Shown here piece by piece: positions 41,364 to 54,300 of a stretch of 64,000 bases of DNA. The DNA is from Niebla homalea (taxonomy: Eukaryota; Ascomycota; Lecanoromycetes; Lecanorales; Ramalinaceae). Each line of letters starts with the position of its first letter. Positions within the stretch are counted from its first letter, which is position 1. The position numbers and the translations under genes were made by a program. The stretch covers positions 1,426,001-1,490,000 of the forward strand of contig JAHGAU010000005.1 of assembly GCA_019925105.1 (NCBI GenBank). The letters are read 5' to 3'. The notes under the pieces were generated by a model. That model was not told the DNA's origin, did not search any database, and was given only the letters and a program-made list of their open reading frames with translations.

Positions 41364-42512
41364 CTATTTGGCAATCTCAACACCCCCCGTCGCTCCCAAA
41401 ACCTTCTTGATATCCCCATAGATGGCGAATTGCCCCGCCGTGAGCGTCCCGACCATGAAGAGACGAGCCCCGATACCGGTATAACTCCCCCTCAGACCCA
41501 GATCCTTTGCAATCTTGATCAATCGGCTGGTGGTCCCCTCTCCGGGCAGACCCTTGGTCTTGTTGATTTTGCTGAGCATGGTGTCCGCGGGTTGGGAGAC
41601 GAGGGCGGCGGCGAATCCGGCCATGAGACCCGAGCCCAGGTTGATCACCGTTTGCATGCCGTCCGAGGTCTTGGACTTGTCAACGCGCTTGTAGACGGCC
41701 TCGGCGACCTTTTCGTAGACGACGAATTTGGCCATGGTGTAGGGGACTCTGAGCGGGTGGTGGTAAGCATTGGACGTAAGCAGGCCGGAAGGGGAAAGCG
41801 GTGGGGGGAGAGGGGGGGAGCAAGAGATGCCCGCTCACTGTTTGAACAAGATGGGCCCGAAGCCCGAGTAGAAAGCGGCAAGCCCCTCCTGGCGGGCGAT
41901 CTTTCCAAACCCGCCAATGAGTCCGTTCGCAAACGTGGGTTCGGAAACGAGTCGGATTCGAGTCGCTTCGAGCGGGCACAGCGCGATATCGGCGAAGAAC
42001 TCGGCCAAGGCGGACGAGGCCAGGTAGACGGCCGTGCGGTTGTTGGAGGCGGTCTCGTAGCCCAGGTAATTTATGCATTGCTGCTTGAAGAGCTCATAAC
42101 CCCCGAACTTGAAGGCCCCCTGCAGGAAATAACCGGCGGCGGTGGGACCGAAGCCCGTCAGGAGAGCGCCGGCGCCTTCGAGAGCGACGACCTGTCGGAA
42201 ACCACCAATCATGCCTTTGTTGTAGGTTACGGGGTCGAGCTGTATCCTTGTCTTGACGCTATAAGGGCACAAAGGGGGAAAGAGTCAGCGTTGGGGTTTC
42301 ATCGTTGGCTTGAAGCTGCGGACGGCGACTCACACATCAACGGGGGTGAGACCTCCATGGGTGACGGAGCAGCAGATGGCACCAGCGAGGGCGAAGCGAG
42401 AGTAAAGTGCAAGACCTTGGGGCGCGTCGGTTTTCAAGGCCGCTGCCCCCTTTTGTACCACGCCATCCAATTTTTGCGAACCTGTAGAGGTAGGTGGAGG
42501 CGATGCAGCCAT
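41364..42512 (-). CDS. Mitochondrial phosphate carrier (Mir1/Pic2 type)
   Basis: Inner-membrane carrier that brings phosphate into the matrix for ATP synthesis. Minus-strand exons 42512-42334, 42258-41839 and 41748-41364 (introns 75 and 90 nt) encode 327 residues. Three mitochondrial-carrier repeats are visible, each with its Px[DE]xx[KR]-type signature: PVDVVKTRIQ (rebuilt across intron 1), [10 protein letters not shown] and [10 protein letters not shown]. Family-specific blocks include [60 protein letters not shown] and [16 protein letters not shown] (rebuilt across intron 2). The N-terminal 35 or so residues are Ser/Thr/Pro/Gln-rich. The C-terminus ends GGVEIAK. Confidence 0.96.
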
Positions 42513-45500
42513 TATCGCTAATGCCTGGAGTGTAGAGGGATGATTAATTGGTGGAGAGGAGAGGTGGCTTGAATGGATGCAGTTTGAAGCTTCTCGTCGG
42601 TCAATTTGCATCCAAAAATCTTTCTTTGGGGTCTTGGCAATGTCCGGGAAAAATCGGAGTTATTATTGGAGCGCGCCAAGGCTGCTATTTCCACCCACCG
42701 CACCCTCACCTGGTTATCACCACCCTCTTTTTCTTTTTTGGATATAGGTATCATACATCTCATTTGTCACGACCACCATACATTTTGTTTCTCCATGAAC
42801 GCTCTTGAGAAGCAGGAGAGGCGCGTAGGGTTTTTGCCTCTTTGGCAAGATCCACTAACTCCGTTATCAAAACAGATGACCCATAATTCTGTTCCTGTTC
42901 CTTTTGACCTTCGGTGCCCTTGAAGTCCTTCGTCTTGACCTTTTCATTGCAGAAAGGAAGCACGTACAATGTAGGAATATATCTTGATCTCAAAATCAAG
43001 AAATATGACGAAGCTGGCTGTTGATTGAGCAACGGTCTCCTCTCCCAGCCGTGGACCTAGACTGCGCTCAATTAATGCCTCACGATCAACATGAGGTATG
43101 TGGTCTGCGTGTCTTCCTTTGTAGCAGAGAATTTGCTCAGATCATCACCCCCACTTGATCCCCACATTGATCCCCACAAACGCTCTTCCTCTGGCCTCAG
43201 CTATTCTCAACGGCTCCGTATTCGTCGGCTACACGCTTTCCTGCTCACTGTCTAGATGACTGGAGCAGTTCGACAGCATCCCCATGCTGAGACAAGGTGA
43301 TGCATTTTTAAAGTCACTCGCGTACCCTCCATCTGCATGATCTGCACAGCAGTGCCATCAACAGCTGGATCGCGGGCTACCACGGTGCAAGAAGCAAAGG
43401 CTGGACCATTCCATCGTACAAAAATGCCTCACTGCTGGCAAGCGTGATGAGGTTGACTGAACCAACGGCCACTTCAAAAGACACCAATATGACACAAGCT
43501 CCCAATACGCGACTGCAGGAATATGTCTCAACCTTAATCTCTATGGGTCGCTTTCTCTAGAATTCTTTCCGAAATCTACAGCCAGTCAAAATGAGAGATC
43601 TCATCTAAGCGACGATGACCCAATTATATGTGGCCTAGGCTCCTGAGCTACAAGCGTGCCTATACATACAGCCTCTTAGAAGAAAAATGTCCGGAAACGT
43701 GGAGAAGCCAAGAGTAATGATCAAGTGATCGTTCGAAAGATCAAAATCAATCTATCGAAGCTAAAAAGGGGTTTCCCGGCGCATGCTGTTGTGTCACTTT
43801 GCACGATCGATAGTTCGATACAGATTGTCCTTATAAAGATACAATCTGGGTCAGTGATTTGTGGATGCTTCTCCACAACCCACATGACAGACAACAGACA
43901 ATTGACAATTTCCACCGCCCCTGCCCAATAAACACCATTATTACGGTAGGCATCGCCAGTCCGGCTCGTTATTGCAACATCTCGATGGAGGAAGGCAGTT
44001 CCGCCATCAGGCACTCCTTGCCTCCATCTACCATAATAGCAACTACTAATGCTTGGGTGAAACGCCTAATGCAGCATGGACAGCTTTCTGCATTTCCCAT
44101 CCCAACCCCATTCTTTGAAAGTTGAAACAACGTCCGGGATACTCGGCTGCAGCAGGTTCACAGGGGGGTTTAATCACGCCATGTTACTTTTAGTAACGTC
44201 GCAACCTATCAGTGGGGCTCGGAGCTGTCTATAGTCTGCGACTTGCGCTCTTAATTGTGAAACTGGTCCCTATCTTATCACCGAGTAAAGATCGAGCCAT
44301 CCAAAGCTAATGATCATCAGTGCAAAACTATCGTCAGTAACATTTTTACGACGGGCTATGCTGATTGCTGAGCAAGCACAGTAACATTTCCTTGGCTTCA
44401 TCACGGTCGGTCGGTAGCACGGGCATCAGGTGCGTCGCTTTTGGACGGCAAAGAGATTGTGTGGTCACATGCATAATGATATCAAGGACTATGAAGAATA
44501 GCCTCAAAGTGAGTGACTTATAGCCAATAATTCGCATCATACGGATTGGTCTATTACCGTGGACCAAGTGGAAGGATCAGCCACGACTGCGACTCGAATG
44601 TAGACGAATACAAGTCAAATCATGTTGGGTGAGTGATAGCCAAGGTAGTGAGAAAACCCTCCACCTACTACCTAGGGATTAGACTGGACAATCTCCCTGG
44701 AATCAGATTGATTATTGTAGGCAAGTGGGGAAGAGGCAGTGAGGATGTTACCTCATCTCAACGTCTCGTAGGATCGATTTGTTGACAATGCGGGGAAACG
44801 AACGCTGGAGTCAGCCTCCACTCAGTACCCACCGCAGTGCATGACGAAGTCCGTGGTTAATTTGGACCAATTATTTAGGTTTTGCGTGAACTGTTTGCGC
44901 GGCTATAGCGAGAGATTCATCATGGTAACAAGTGCGAAAATTCGCAGGATCTGGATGACGTTTGAGCAGTAGGAACCGAGCAGATGACAAAGGCTACAAG
45001 TCTAAGAGATCGCTATTGGGTTATATGGCAGCGATTCAGACATGCACTCGACCTGGGATTCTGGGGAAGCTCACAAGCAAAATTGCCCGTTCGAGCATAG
45101 AGTGGGCGGCTTTTGGTGTTTCAAGTCTAATTTGGGAGATTCTCCAGATCAAATAAGGCCTTCCAGTAGCTAGCATGTCTCACTCCCGCTTGGGTCCTTC
45201 AGAGGTACCGGTCCACGTAATAATCCGTAACAAAAAGAGCTCATCAGGAGGTAGTAATACCTTGCCGTTTCATGCTTCAGGTCTCATCCCGCAAAAGGCG
45301 TGATCCCGGGGAGTTTCATCTATTCTTCGCATGTGGAAGTCATCTAGAGACTAGAGAGGAAGAATAGACTTGCGTCGTTGTGACATTGGGGCCAAGAAGC
45401 AGAGTCCCACCAAGACCGAAGTATTTTTCACGCTTTGGACTTGGGGGTTTCGAATGGAGCTCACGAGATCACGGGAATCTGAAAGCAAATACGGTAAAAC

Positions 45501-46869
45501 GAAAAGGCAAATGTGATGAGAATCATACTGCAAGGTTTGGCACTCGTCCTTCTGGAAGCCTTCTAGAAAAGGCTGAGATCAGCAGTGGTAGCAGCAGGCA
45601 GCTTTCGCTTACAGCTGGTTTGGCGGGGCGTTCGTCCTATCAGTAGGAGCTGGAGTAGATCTCAGCCGCTGATTGGCTCAAAGCAATGATTCAAGAACTG
45701 ATTTAGTATGCTGGATCTAGGCACTAATCCTGAAAAGGGTGGTCGCCTGGCCGCCGAGCTGCCGATCTCCCAATCAAGTGGGTCTCTAGAAGCTTTTAGA
45801 GTTTTTCTCGAAGCAATTTCGACTTCTCGAAGGCCACCCCCTGTCATTATTCACTCCTGTGGGCCAGGATGGCAGGATCATCAGGAATCAGGATGCTGAT
45901 AGACTAGCATCCTTGACCTGTTGACCAGCCTTAACTTCCAACGGAAATGACGACGATCATCGGTCTGTTGTCATACCGCCCCCTGCTTCCAGCCACTGCG
46001 ACCATCTAATGAAACGGGGGAGATGAAAATACTACATGAGAAGCAATATGCCTCGTTCCTGTAGGTACCTTACTGTTGAAGATGAAACTAATGAAACGAA
46101 TGAAACGAAAGAGCCTTAACCTCATGACGACAGCAGCGATAACATCGGCAGCTCAGCTGTTAGCATGCAGCACCATCCCTGCAGAAGAAGCTCCTCCAGT
46201 CCTCGTTAGTCTCTTCGAGTCGTCCTGTGGCTACCCATGAGCAATATGCCACTAGCCTACCCGTGCATCTCAAAGTCCCCACAGATTGAACCATGATTCC
46301 ACCTTGGGGCTTGGGGTACTTGGCTTTCCGTTACACACATAATTTACTAAAGTATGCTCCATTTAATATTCTTCTGTTCCGAATTCGAAAGTCTTACATC
46401 CTCCACTCGTGCCCCCTGCACCCCGCAAGAAGGAACACTACAAGTCCAAGACACTGCAAGAATCCAAGACAATCGAAAGGGCCAAGTCACTAGGGGCATC
46501 ATCAGGCCTCCGAACCCAACCATAAATTCATAATCATCCTGCGCCTATAACTTTTCCGCACTAAGTAGCTTCCGTCTTTAGCACCTACGCCTTGTGTATC
46601 AAATGGTTCAACCGTTCAAGGGCTCAAGGCAGGTCGACGTTGACATGATCAGCATGGATCAACGCTTTTGAGTTAAAAAGCCGCGCTCCCTTGTCTAAGG
46701 TCATTTCGGATCAAAGTTGCTTGAATTATCATACTCCTCCTGTTGCCCCTCTCTCCCTCTCTCGCATCCTATTTACTTTCCTCTGCGTGGTACCCTCCTT
46801 CTTCCAAGTTAAGAGTCGATCAAAGGACTGCTTTGATTCGTCTGAATGTTTGATTGTTCGCCCTCCGCC
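42513..46869. other. 4.4-kb gene-poor interval
   Basis: Read on both strands: no ORF with recognisable domains, no transposase or reverse-transcriptase motif, no terminal repeats and no tRNA-like fold noticed. Composition is ordinary. Non-coding transcripts or long regulatory DNA for the zinc-cluster gene at the right end are possible. Confidence 0.55.
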
Positions 46870-48993
46870 ATGTTGCTGTACCATAGGCCAGTTCCTGCTA
46901 AGATCCCAAAGCGCCGTTCAAGAGCCGGTAAGTTCGACACTTGGTGCGAGCGAGGCCTTTTATGAGCAAACCATCTGATCATACCCTTCTTCCTTGTCCC
47001 TAGGCTGCGTGCATTGGTAAGCCTCCACAAGACTCGCAAGATGGCCCAAGGTGAAGTTGCTGACTCGGTCCAACAGCAAAGAGAAGAAAAAAAAGTGCAA
47101 CGAGGAACGCCCCTCGTGCGATCGATGTTTGGAAAGGGGGCTCCGCTGCGAGTACGAGCCTGTCAAGCCGCGGAAGCGGAGAAGGACCGTCTCCAACCCG
47201 GAACATATGGCCATGCGGCCTCCCACCACCAATCCTGGTCAATATCACCATGGCTTCCATGACAGGCTGCAAGCTCTGCGACAAGATTCGAGCTCTGGCT
47301 CCTCCATACTCTCCACATCTCCCACTCCGCCCTTGCCAGCGATTGCCGAGAACTGGGAGGTTCACAGCGCAGACTCGGTCTTCAGTGATACGGCGTCCAG
47401 CTGCGGTAGCGACCATTTTTCCGACATGGGCTCACCACTTCCACCATTCACTTCCTTCGACAGCATGCCCCGGACCCAGCCTACCCTGGACGAGATTAAA
47501 TCTATGCCCATGGACTCATTAGATGGCTTCGCGCGCGATCCCTACGACGATGAAGCTCATCATGTCAAGGAGCTGTATGTCCAACAGCCGGCCGCCTTGT
47601 CACGGAGTAGCTCCTACCCAGATCCGACCAGCGCCTTCCTTTCGCCCCAATCCGGAGGGTCTCCTTATGACTTCACGCCCAGTCTTCACACCCCAACGTT
47701 GCCTTCGCAGTCTCCGAGCATGCCAGCTTATTCGGAGTTTACAAGTTCTGAATCACGTAGAGGTCTGCTCGACCACTTCTGCAATGTGTTAAGTCATCTC
47801 ATAGTTTTCAAGGAGGATTCTGGCAACCCGTTCCGCCAATTGGTTTTGCCCATGGCCCGCAAGAGCCCGCCGCTCCTGAACGCTATCTACGCCATTTCAA
47901 GTGCCCACCTCGAACATCGGGGTTTACAAGTGGAGGAGCGGGCTCTGGATTTGCATTCCAAGGCGCTGCAGGGCCTGGCGGGGCTTATTGCACATAAAGA
48001 CGAAGGCAACCGCGACGAAGTGCTGGCCGTCATCATTCTGCTCCTTTACTATGAGGTAAGTCACCGTCTGCATCTCCTCATGTTCCGCTTTTCCTAGATG
48101 GTGGGGCTCAGCTGGTGTAGATTGTGCGCAGTGGATTGTCGACAGTCCTCAACTCCCATCTGCGAGGAGCCCTATCAATTATGCGTGAACGTCGGACACG
48201 ACGAGGCCCCACATCCGCTTTCCTGGAACGCGGATTCCGCTACTTTGACGTTGCATCGGCTCTTTCCTTTGGCTCGTCTCCCATGTCAGGCACGGTTCTC
48301 CTCCCCACGGAACAAGATTTTGTCTCGGTCCATGACCGGTCTGCCATGGCTTCGGTCGACACTCTTTTCGGCTTGGTGGGAGATCTCTGGCCTATCATCC
48401 ACCGTCTGGCCAGCCTGGTGGAAGTGAAACGGAATCTCGATAAGCAGGAAATGAGCTCTCCTCCAGGAGACGAGAGGATGAACGACATGCGCTCCGACTT
48501 CGAGACGAACACCAGCAGCATCGAGCTGGCGCTTCAGCAGTGGATCCCCAAAATCCCGGCCTCGGTGGTCACCCTGGAAAACCCGGCGGACGACTCGAGA
48601 TTGCAGAGCATCATGAACAACGCGGAGGCCCATAAGCAAGCATCATTCGTCTTTCTGTACCGCAATCTCCTCTCGTATCCGCGCACGGATCAGAAGGTGC
48701 AGACGCCGACCAAGCAGGCTCTTCAAGCTTGCCTACGAGTGGTCATATTCTCCGGGCCAATGGCTACTCTGGTGTGGCCTCTCTTTACTGCTGCGTGCGA
48801 GGCAACAGAGGATGTCGATCGGAACGTTGCCAGGACGGTGTTCAGACACCTCGAATCCCGGCAAGGCATGAACAACATTGTGACTGCTTGGGAAGTATGT
48901 GAGGAAATGTGGAGACGAAGTGACGGTGGACAAGAGAACATGGAGTGGAGAGAGGTGGCGCAGAGCATGCAGAAAGAGATTCTCTTTGGGTGA
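46870..48993 (+). CDS. Zn2Cys6 (zinc binuclear cluster) transcription factor
   Basis: Exons 46870-46927, 47004-47016, 47077-48055 and 48121-48993 (introns 76, 60 and 65 nt) encode 640 residues. The second exon is only 13 nt. Spliced, it restores the DNA-binding motif: basic PKRRSRAG, then C21-x2-C24-x6-C31-x6-C38-x2-C41-x6-C48, exactly the C6 pattern; the first two Cys come from the micro-exon and its junction. A basic linker KPRKRRR follows. Residues 90-240 are Ser/Pro-rich. From about 250 a fungal-specific regulatory domain runs to the C-terminus (LLDHFCNVLSHLIVF, FRQLVLPMARKSPPLLNAIY, SHLRGALSIM). Nuclear activator or repressor; target genes are unknown. Its neighbours do not suggest a pathway. 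Confidence 0.92.
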
Positions 48994-49728
48994 AGATGAT
49001 GATCTGACATACTAATCTATTTACGACCGTTCGCCATCCCATGCGCCCTCCTCTGATGACCACTCTCTCGCGATAGATATCCATTCCAGCGGGCCTTTGA
49101 CGATGTACGAATACATGGGAGCATATAGACCATTGCTGTTTATGATGGTCATTCTTTCGGTAGTTTAGACTATACAAACGCCCGAGGATTTTGTTTGGCG
49201 GTATTAAAAATCCATATAGACTTGTGTGTGGATAGAAGCAAGCAATATTCATACGTGCACTCACCTTCTCCTCCACCTGGACACAGGAGTCGTCTCCTTT
49301 GCACCATGCGCTGGTAACCTGAGGCAAGGATGTGTTTCCTCTTTCCGCCTCTTCCACACAATCTTTCAATCCGTCATTCTCTCGAAATGTAATTTGCAGA
49401 AGGTTAGTAGTCAATCCAGCCCGTGCCCTTTCCCCTGAACTCCTGTAGATCCAGGAGCCTTGACGGCCGAATGGCACTTCACAACCTCAAACCCGGACCC
49501 GCGAAAAAATACTACCATCTTCCAAACAACCTTACCTCTCATGGATTGTTGGGGGCTGCGTAACTAGTACGGGACGGGTATCCCCAAAGAAAAAAGGACG
49601 TGTTGCATGAACCGAGAGATAGATCAGCGGAGAAGCAGCCTAGCTGAGAATAGTAATCCTATAGAAGGCTTCTTGCTTCTTCTTCTCATTCTAGCGTCCT
49701 TCGCTGCAGCTTCTATAACGTGTACCAT

Positions 49729-49752
49729 CCTTCTAGCGCTGACGCTAGAAGG
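49729..49752. repeat. Perfect 10-bp inverted repeat
   Basis: CCTTCTAGCG and CGCTAGAAGG flank a CTGA loop. Confidence 0.8.
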
Positions 49753-50377
49753 TGCCTCGAAGGAAAGAGTAAGTTTTGTGGAGATGATCACATTACTCGC
49801 CATGGTACGTACTCGTACTTCTCTAACTTCACTCACTTGCTATTAAAGTTCTCAGTAAGACGGAGGTTTGAAAGGAGTAACGTCCGCGCCACAAGGGAGA
49901 CTGCCGATGCGGTCAGAAACAAAGGCGTAATGACCGCTGCAGAGCTGACGATATGGAGATGAACAGAGGATCCGTGTCTCCAAGCTGCGTGGGTCATATT
50001 CCGTAAATCGCTCTCCAATCCTGACCTCTCCATGGGCAATTATGTGAGTGGTTGACTGATGCACGCTTGGTGGGGATTGTGTGGAATGACTATTATCCAC
50101 CTTGTTTTCCCCGCAACCCCGTTTGGACGACAGCAGGATCCTATGGCTATCTCGCATATCGACCCACTCACCTCTTCGGATACCCTCCAACCTCTCAGCC
50201 GTACCTACCAGCTTCCGCTTGTCCCATGCACGAACCCGCCATCCCCTCCACATGCCCGACCCATTTCTACGGAGTATCAGATGCGGGCGGTCATGCGGCA
50301 CATGTGGCGCCACTCAGTTCGCACATGTATGAGCCCCGCCCATTACCATCTGCATCCCCGAACGCCGGCAGACCGTC

Positions 50378-50461
50378 ATCGTGCCTGATAGATACTTCAT
50401 ACTTCATACATCGTGCCTGATAGATACTTCATACATCGTGCCCTGATAGATACTTATACAT
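50378..50461. repeat. Three-copy short tandem repeat
   Basis: CATCGTGCCTGATAGATACT followed by TCATA occurs starting at about 50378, 50409 and 50434. The third copy has an extra C. Confidence 0.85.
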
Positions 50462-51205
50462 TGAGTTTACCTCTTCTCGCATGCTTGTAGTCGTCGCTGC
50501 CTGCTGATCAGCTGCACTCTGGTCTTCCGCTTCCAGATACGGTACGGCATGCACGAAGCCACCAACCCCCTCAGATAGTCAGATCCTCGAAATGTATCCT
50601 GCAGGGCACCAGAGTACTGGAAAGGTGGCATTCTAGGCACCTACCGATTGCCTCACTTCCCATCTGCACCAAGCCGTCCGAAACGGCGTCCTTGGCGTAA
50701 CCAGACCGAGCAAACCCGTCAGCATGCCTAACATCCATCTCATACGGAAGTATAAGCTCTCACACTTCAATCGTTGACAATCCCCACTTCCTGCCTTGCC
50801 CTTCAGCAATTATCCTCTTGGGTTGCCGCTTCCGGGCATGCAACTACGGTCAGCCGCCGCTGGCCCCGTTTGCATCCTCGTGCAGCCTCGGCGGAGCTGA
50901 CACCTTACCTCACACGCCTTCTAGAACTACTCTACCTGTCCATTTGCGATTTTCGCATCCACAAAACCAATCCCCTTTCGCATTCCCCATCGGTTCGCCT
51001 TGCACTGTGAGATCAGGATAGCAAATATCAATCATGACCGGGCCTTTCCACCCCCAGGCATACAGCGTGGTATCCTTCGCCGCGGGAGAAGAGGACCAGT
51101 CATCTATGTGCTCCTCGGAATTTTGGTGACATCTTCCAGCAGAAGCAGCTCTCACTCTCGCTCTCGCTCTAGCCGCAGAAGATGCCGTATCTGATCGTGC
51201 CATGT

Positions 51206-51388
51206 AGTTCCCAGTTTCATCAAGATCCGTCTTCGGATTGTCGCTTGGAATGAAGGAATGATAACCACCCGCGTCTGATGGACCCGTGTCTCCTGAAGTT
51301 CCCAGTATCATCAAGATCCGTCTTCCGTTTATCGCTTGGAATGAAGGAATGATAACCATCCGCGTTCTAATGGACCCGTGTCTCCTCT
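51206..51388. repeat. 91-bp tandem duplication
   Basis: Copy 1 (51206-51296) and copy 2 (51297-51388) both start AGTTCCCAGT and contain ATCAAGATCCGTCTTC and GGAATGAAGGAATGATAACC. They differ at roughly ten positions. Confidence 0.85.
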
Positions 51389-54300
51389 GTGGAACGCCCC
51401 TTTTCCATCATCAAACAACGTCATTGGAATCCGACTTTCTTTGCCGTGTCTTTCATCGGGCACCTCGTTCGTGCCTCCCCGCTTGCGTTGTCCCACGCTT
51501 GACTTCCATGGCCGGCATCCCCAGTTCCGATCGAAAACATCATGAGGGGAGGAGGGGTTTTGTACCCCGAGTCACCTGCTCTGAGCTGTCTTACACGAGC
51601 GTGGCAGCGGGATTCACCATCGCCGCCCTATTCTCGTGATATATCCATATGCTTGTGTTTTGCAGTAGGCCGGCAGCCGCCTGGTTTTCGGCAGCGTGGA
51701 GACAGAAGTGGAAGAAACTTGGTCGTGGTGGGAGGATTTATTGCCGCATCAGAATGCTTTCCCATAGCAGGGAAAAACCCAAATCAAAGACAGTCTCCAT
51801 CACTCGATGGTGAACGTATATACATTTGGCGAAGATGACCTATCCAGCAAAAGCATCGACTCTCTGTTACCAAACCTTTACCTTAATCCCTCCCCCTGAG
51901 CCGCAGATTCCTGGTCCCTCTAATGCCTGACCTGAATGAAGCCCTCGCATCCTACTATTTTCCCCCAAAAATCCCACGCCTCCGTGATGAAACCTCTCCG
52001 ATCTCACCAAACTTCCCCCCCACACCAACCGCCTTCCATCTCCACAGACACGGGCATCCCTCGGCAGCCCACGATCCACTCTTTCCCCTCCCCATCCTTC
52101 TTGCACCGACAAACCCACACCCTCAACATTAACAGCTTACACACACCGTATCCGCAACAGATCCCCCAGTATCACGCAATCCCTGCTGCGGCTGGTAGAC
52201 AAAAACGGCGCGGAATTTATCTCGGAGTAGACGGACATGAAACACCAACACACCGGGACCGACCTTCTTCCTCCGGCCATCGGGTGGGGAAGCCAGGTCG
52301 TAAAGAGTTTGTTTTTTTCCATTGCTGGTAATGGTGGTGGTGGTGGTGGGGGGACGACTCGAACACTTCAAGATTGGGGGGGGTATCGATCCGATTGTTG
52401 TATGTAGGTGGATGGGTAGGGTCTTCCCGGGACTTCGTTCGAGGATTTCGTTCATCATGATGATTGTTATTTTCATCCGAACGAGCGAGCGGACGGAGAA
52501 TGTTGGAGCCCTTGTTAAATTGATTGATTGGTTTTTGGGGGGGGAAGTTGGAAATAAAAGCCTATTGTCCCGTCCTGGTCACCAGCATCGTCATCCATCA
52601 TCATCCTCATCGGCCTACGATCTCGTCTGCTCTGTGCTTCAATGCAGACGTTGGCTTGGAGGAGAGGCGGGGGGCCCCAGAGGGTCCACGACCCTTTTGC
52701 ACGTAACGGCGCTCTGCATCCAGGACAGGCATGCAGGTCGAAGGTTTTGATGCCCACGGCTTTCGACGCAACTGTGGCAGGATCGCTGGGATCGATCGGT
52801 TGTCCATGCTCGTGAAGATCCGGGGGAGGCTTGGGGCGGTATACCCTGGGATACGGTTGTAGACATCCATACTTATTCACCTGCCACCCCCTGCGACCCT
52901 CAAGGCTCAGGTTTCTCTCATTCTTCCCCCAATAGTGATGATCCTGGGTTTCGCCATACCCTCAAATTCGGGCGCAGACCACTAGCCATTTCTTTTCTGA
53001 GAAAGTGGTGTACGATGGATGGATTGAAGGAAAGAAAGAAAGAACGAAAGAAAGAAAAGTAAGCGAACAAACAAATCCATGTGGGCACGACCACCACTCC
53101 GGGCACACACTCCCATGCTTTACTGTCAAAGGCCATGAGAGGCAGTTTTCTCTTAGTTACACATCACTTTCTGTCGTACCACCTCCCCCCAAAGATAACA
53201 TTTTCCGAGAGAAGCTTGCCCCCCTGAAGCAATCATTGAGACCGCTTGGACCAGGATCCCCTCCATGCCGCTTCTCATCGCTGTCATGCCAGACTCCCCG
53301 GACGGATACAATTGGACACTTGTCATCTTTCGTAATGCTCTCTCGAAAGGGTTCGAATGATATCTCCGCCGACGAATCCTCAGTATGGGCCGATTCTCCG
53401 AAGTACCGATTCATATCCCACCATATAGCCCCCATGCTCTCCTCCACAGCTCCCCTCCACTACCCTCTCCAGTGACGAGCGTTCCCAGTGGATAGAGAGG
53501 TTGCTTGCAGAGGCACTCTTAGGCGAGGAAAGATTGCCCAGGAGGGGCAACGGAATGGTGGGATTGACTTGGTGTGTGATTGGGGAATGTCCGGCGGGCG
53601 TTTTTTTGTGGGGGCTTTTGGTGGGAGTCCGGGGTGGTCGGGTGGATGATGATGATGATGATGGCAGTCACGTTTGGTATGACGACGGTCTTTGAAGTGG
53701 GGGCCAAGGTACCAGTATTGTGTAGGCTGGAGTTGGTACCCGCTCGTTTCCTTTCCAAGAGGGATGATGGGGTTGGATGAGGACCTGTGTGGCTATAAAG
53801 CTACACTCGGATGATGATTCCTTGGAGCATATTAGAGTACAAGGTCAAGAGAAATGAGGCCACGGCGTACCCAGCGGATGCAAACATGGAATGAAATGTT
53901 GATGGTGTGGAAGCACAATCACCGCAACATTGCTGAGTGCATTTCTCAGAGATCCTATCAGGTACAACGTAGACCAAATAGATGCAAGCACATTTCAAGA
54001 TCCGAAGAACCAAGGTCAAGAAAGATTCAATTGTTAGCTGAGCACACAAGAATCAACTCAAATGTCATTGGTCGGTTTCACATTAATGCCTCCATGCCCC
54101 TTTGCCATATTTCCCTACTTTGCCCATGCCAGAATGAGATGATCATGATAGGAAAAGTCAAGAGACAGAAAAGAGCTCTTAAGAAATGCGGCATCCCCTT
54201 TGCTCTTTCACCTGGCAGACACCTCTCTGAAAGACACACCTAAATAAATGCGCTCGGTAACAGTTGCATATCAATTCCATCCCTCACCATTCATATACAA

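Noticed and set aside
42513..46869. Decayed transposon
   Set aside because: No terminal repeats, target-site duplications, transposase or reverse-transcriptase motifs, and no strong AT skew typical of repeat-induced mutation.
50910..51359. 149-codon minus-strand ORF
   Set aside because: It crosses the 91-bp tandem duplication, which is read in two different frames, so the ORF is probably a by-product.
52607..52870. 87-codon minus-strand ORF with overlapping 121-codon ORF
   Set aside because: Two overlapping frames look equally plausible and neither has recognisable content.
53005..53475. 156-codon plus-strand ORF
   Set aside because: Begins in a GAAAG low-complexity tract and shows no domain or plausible splice partner.
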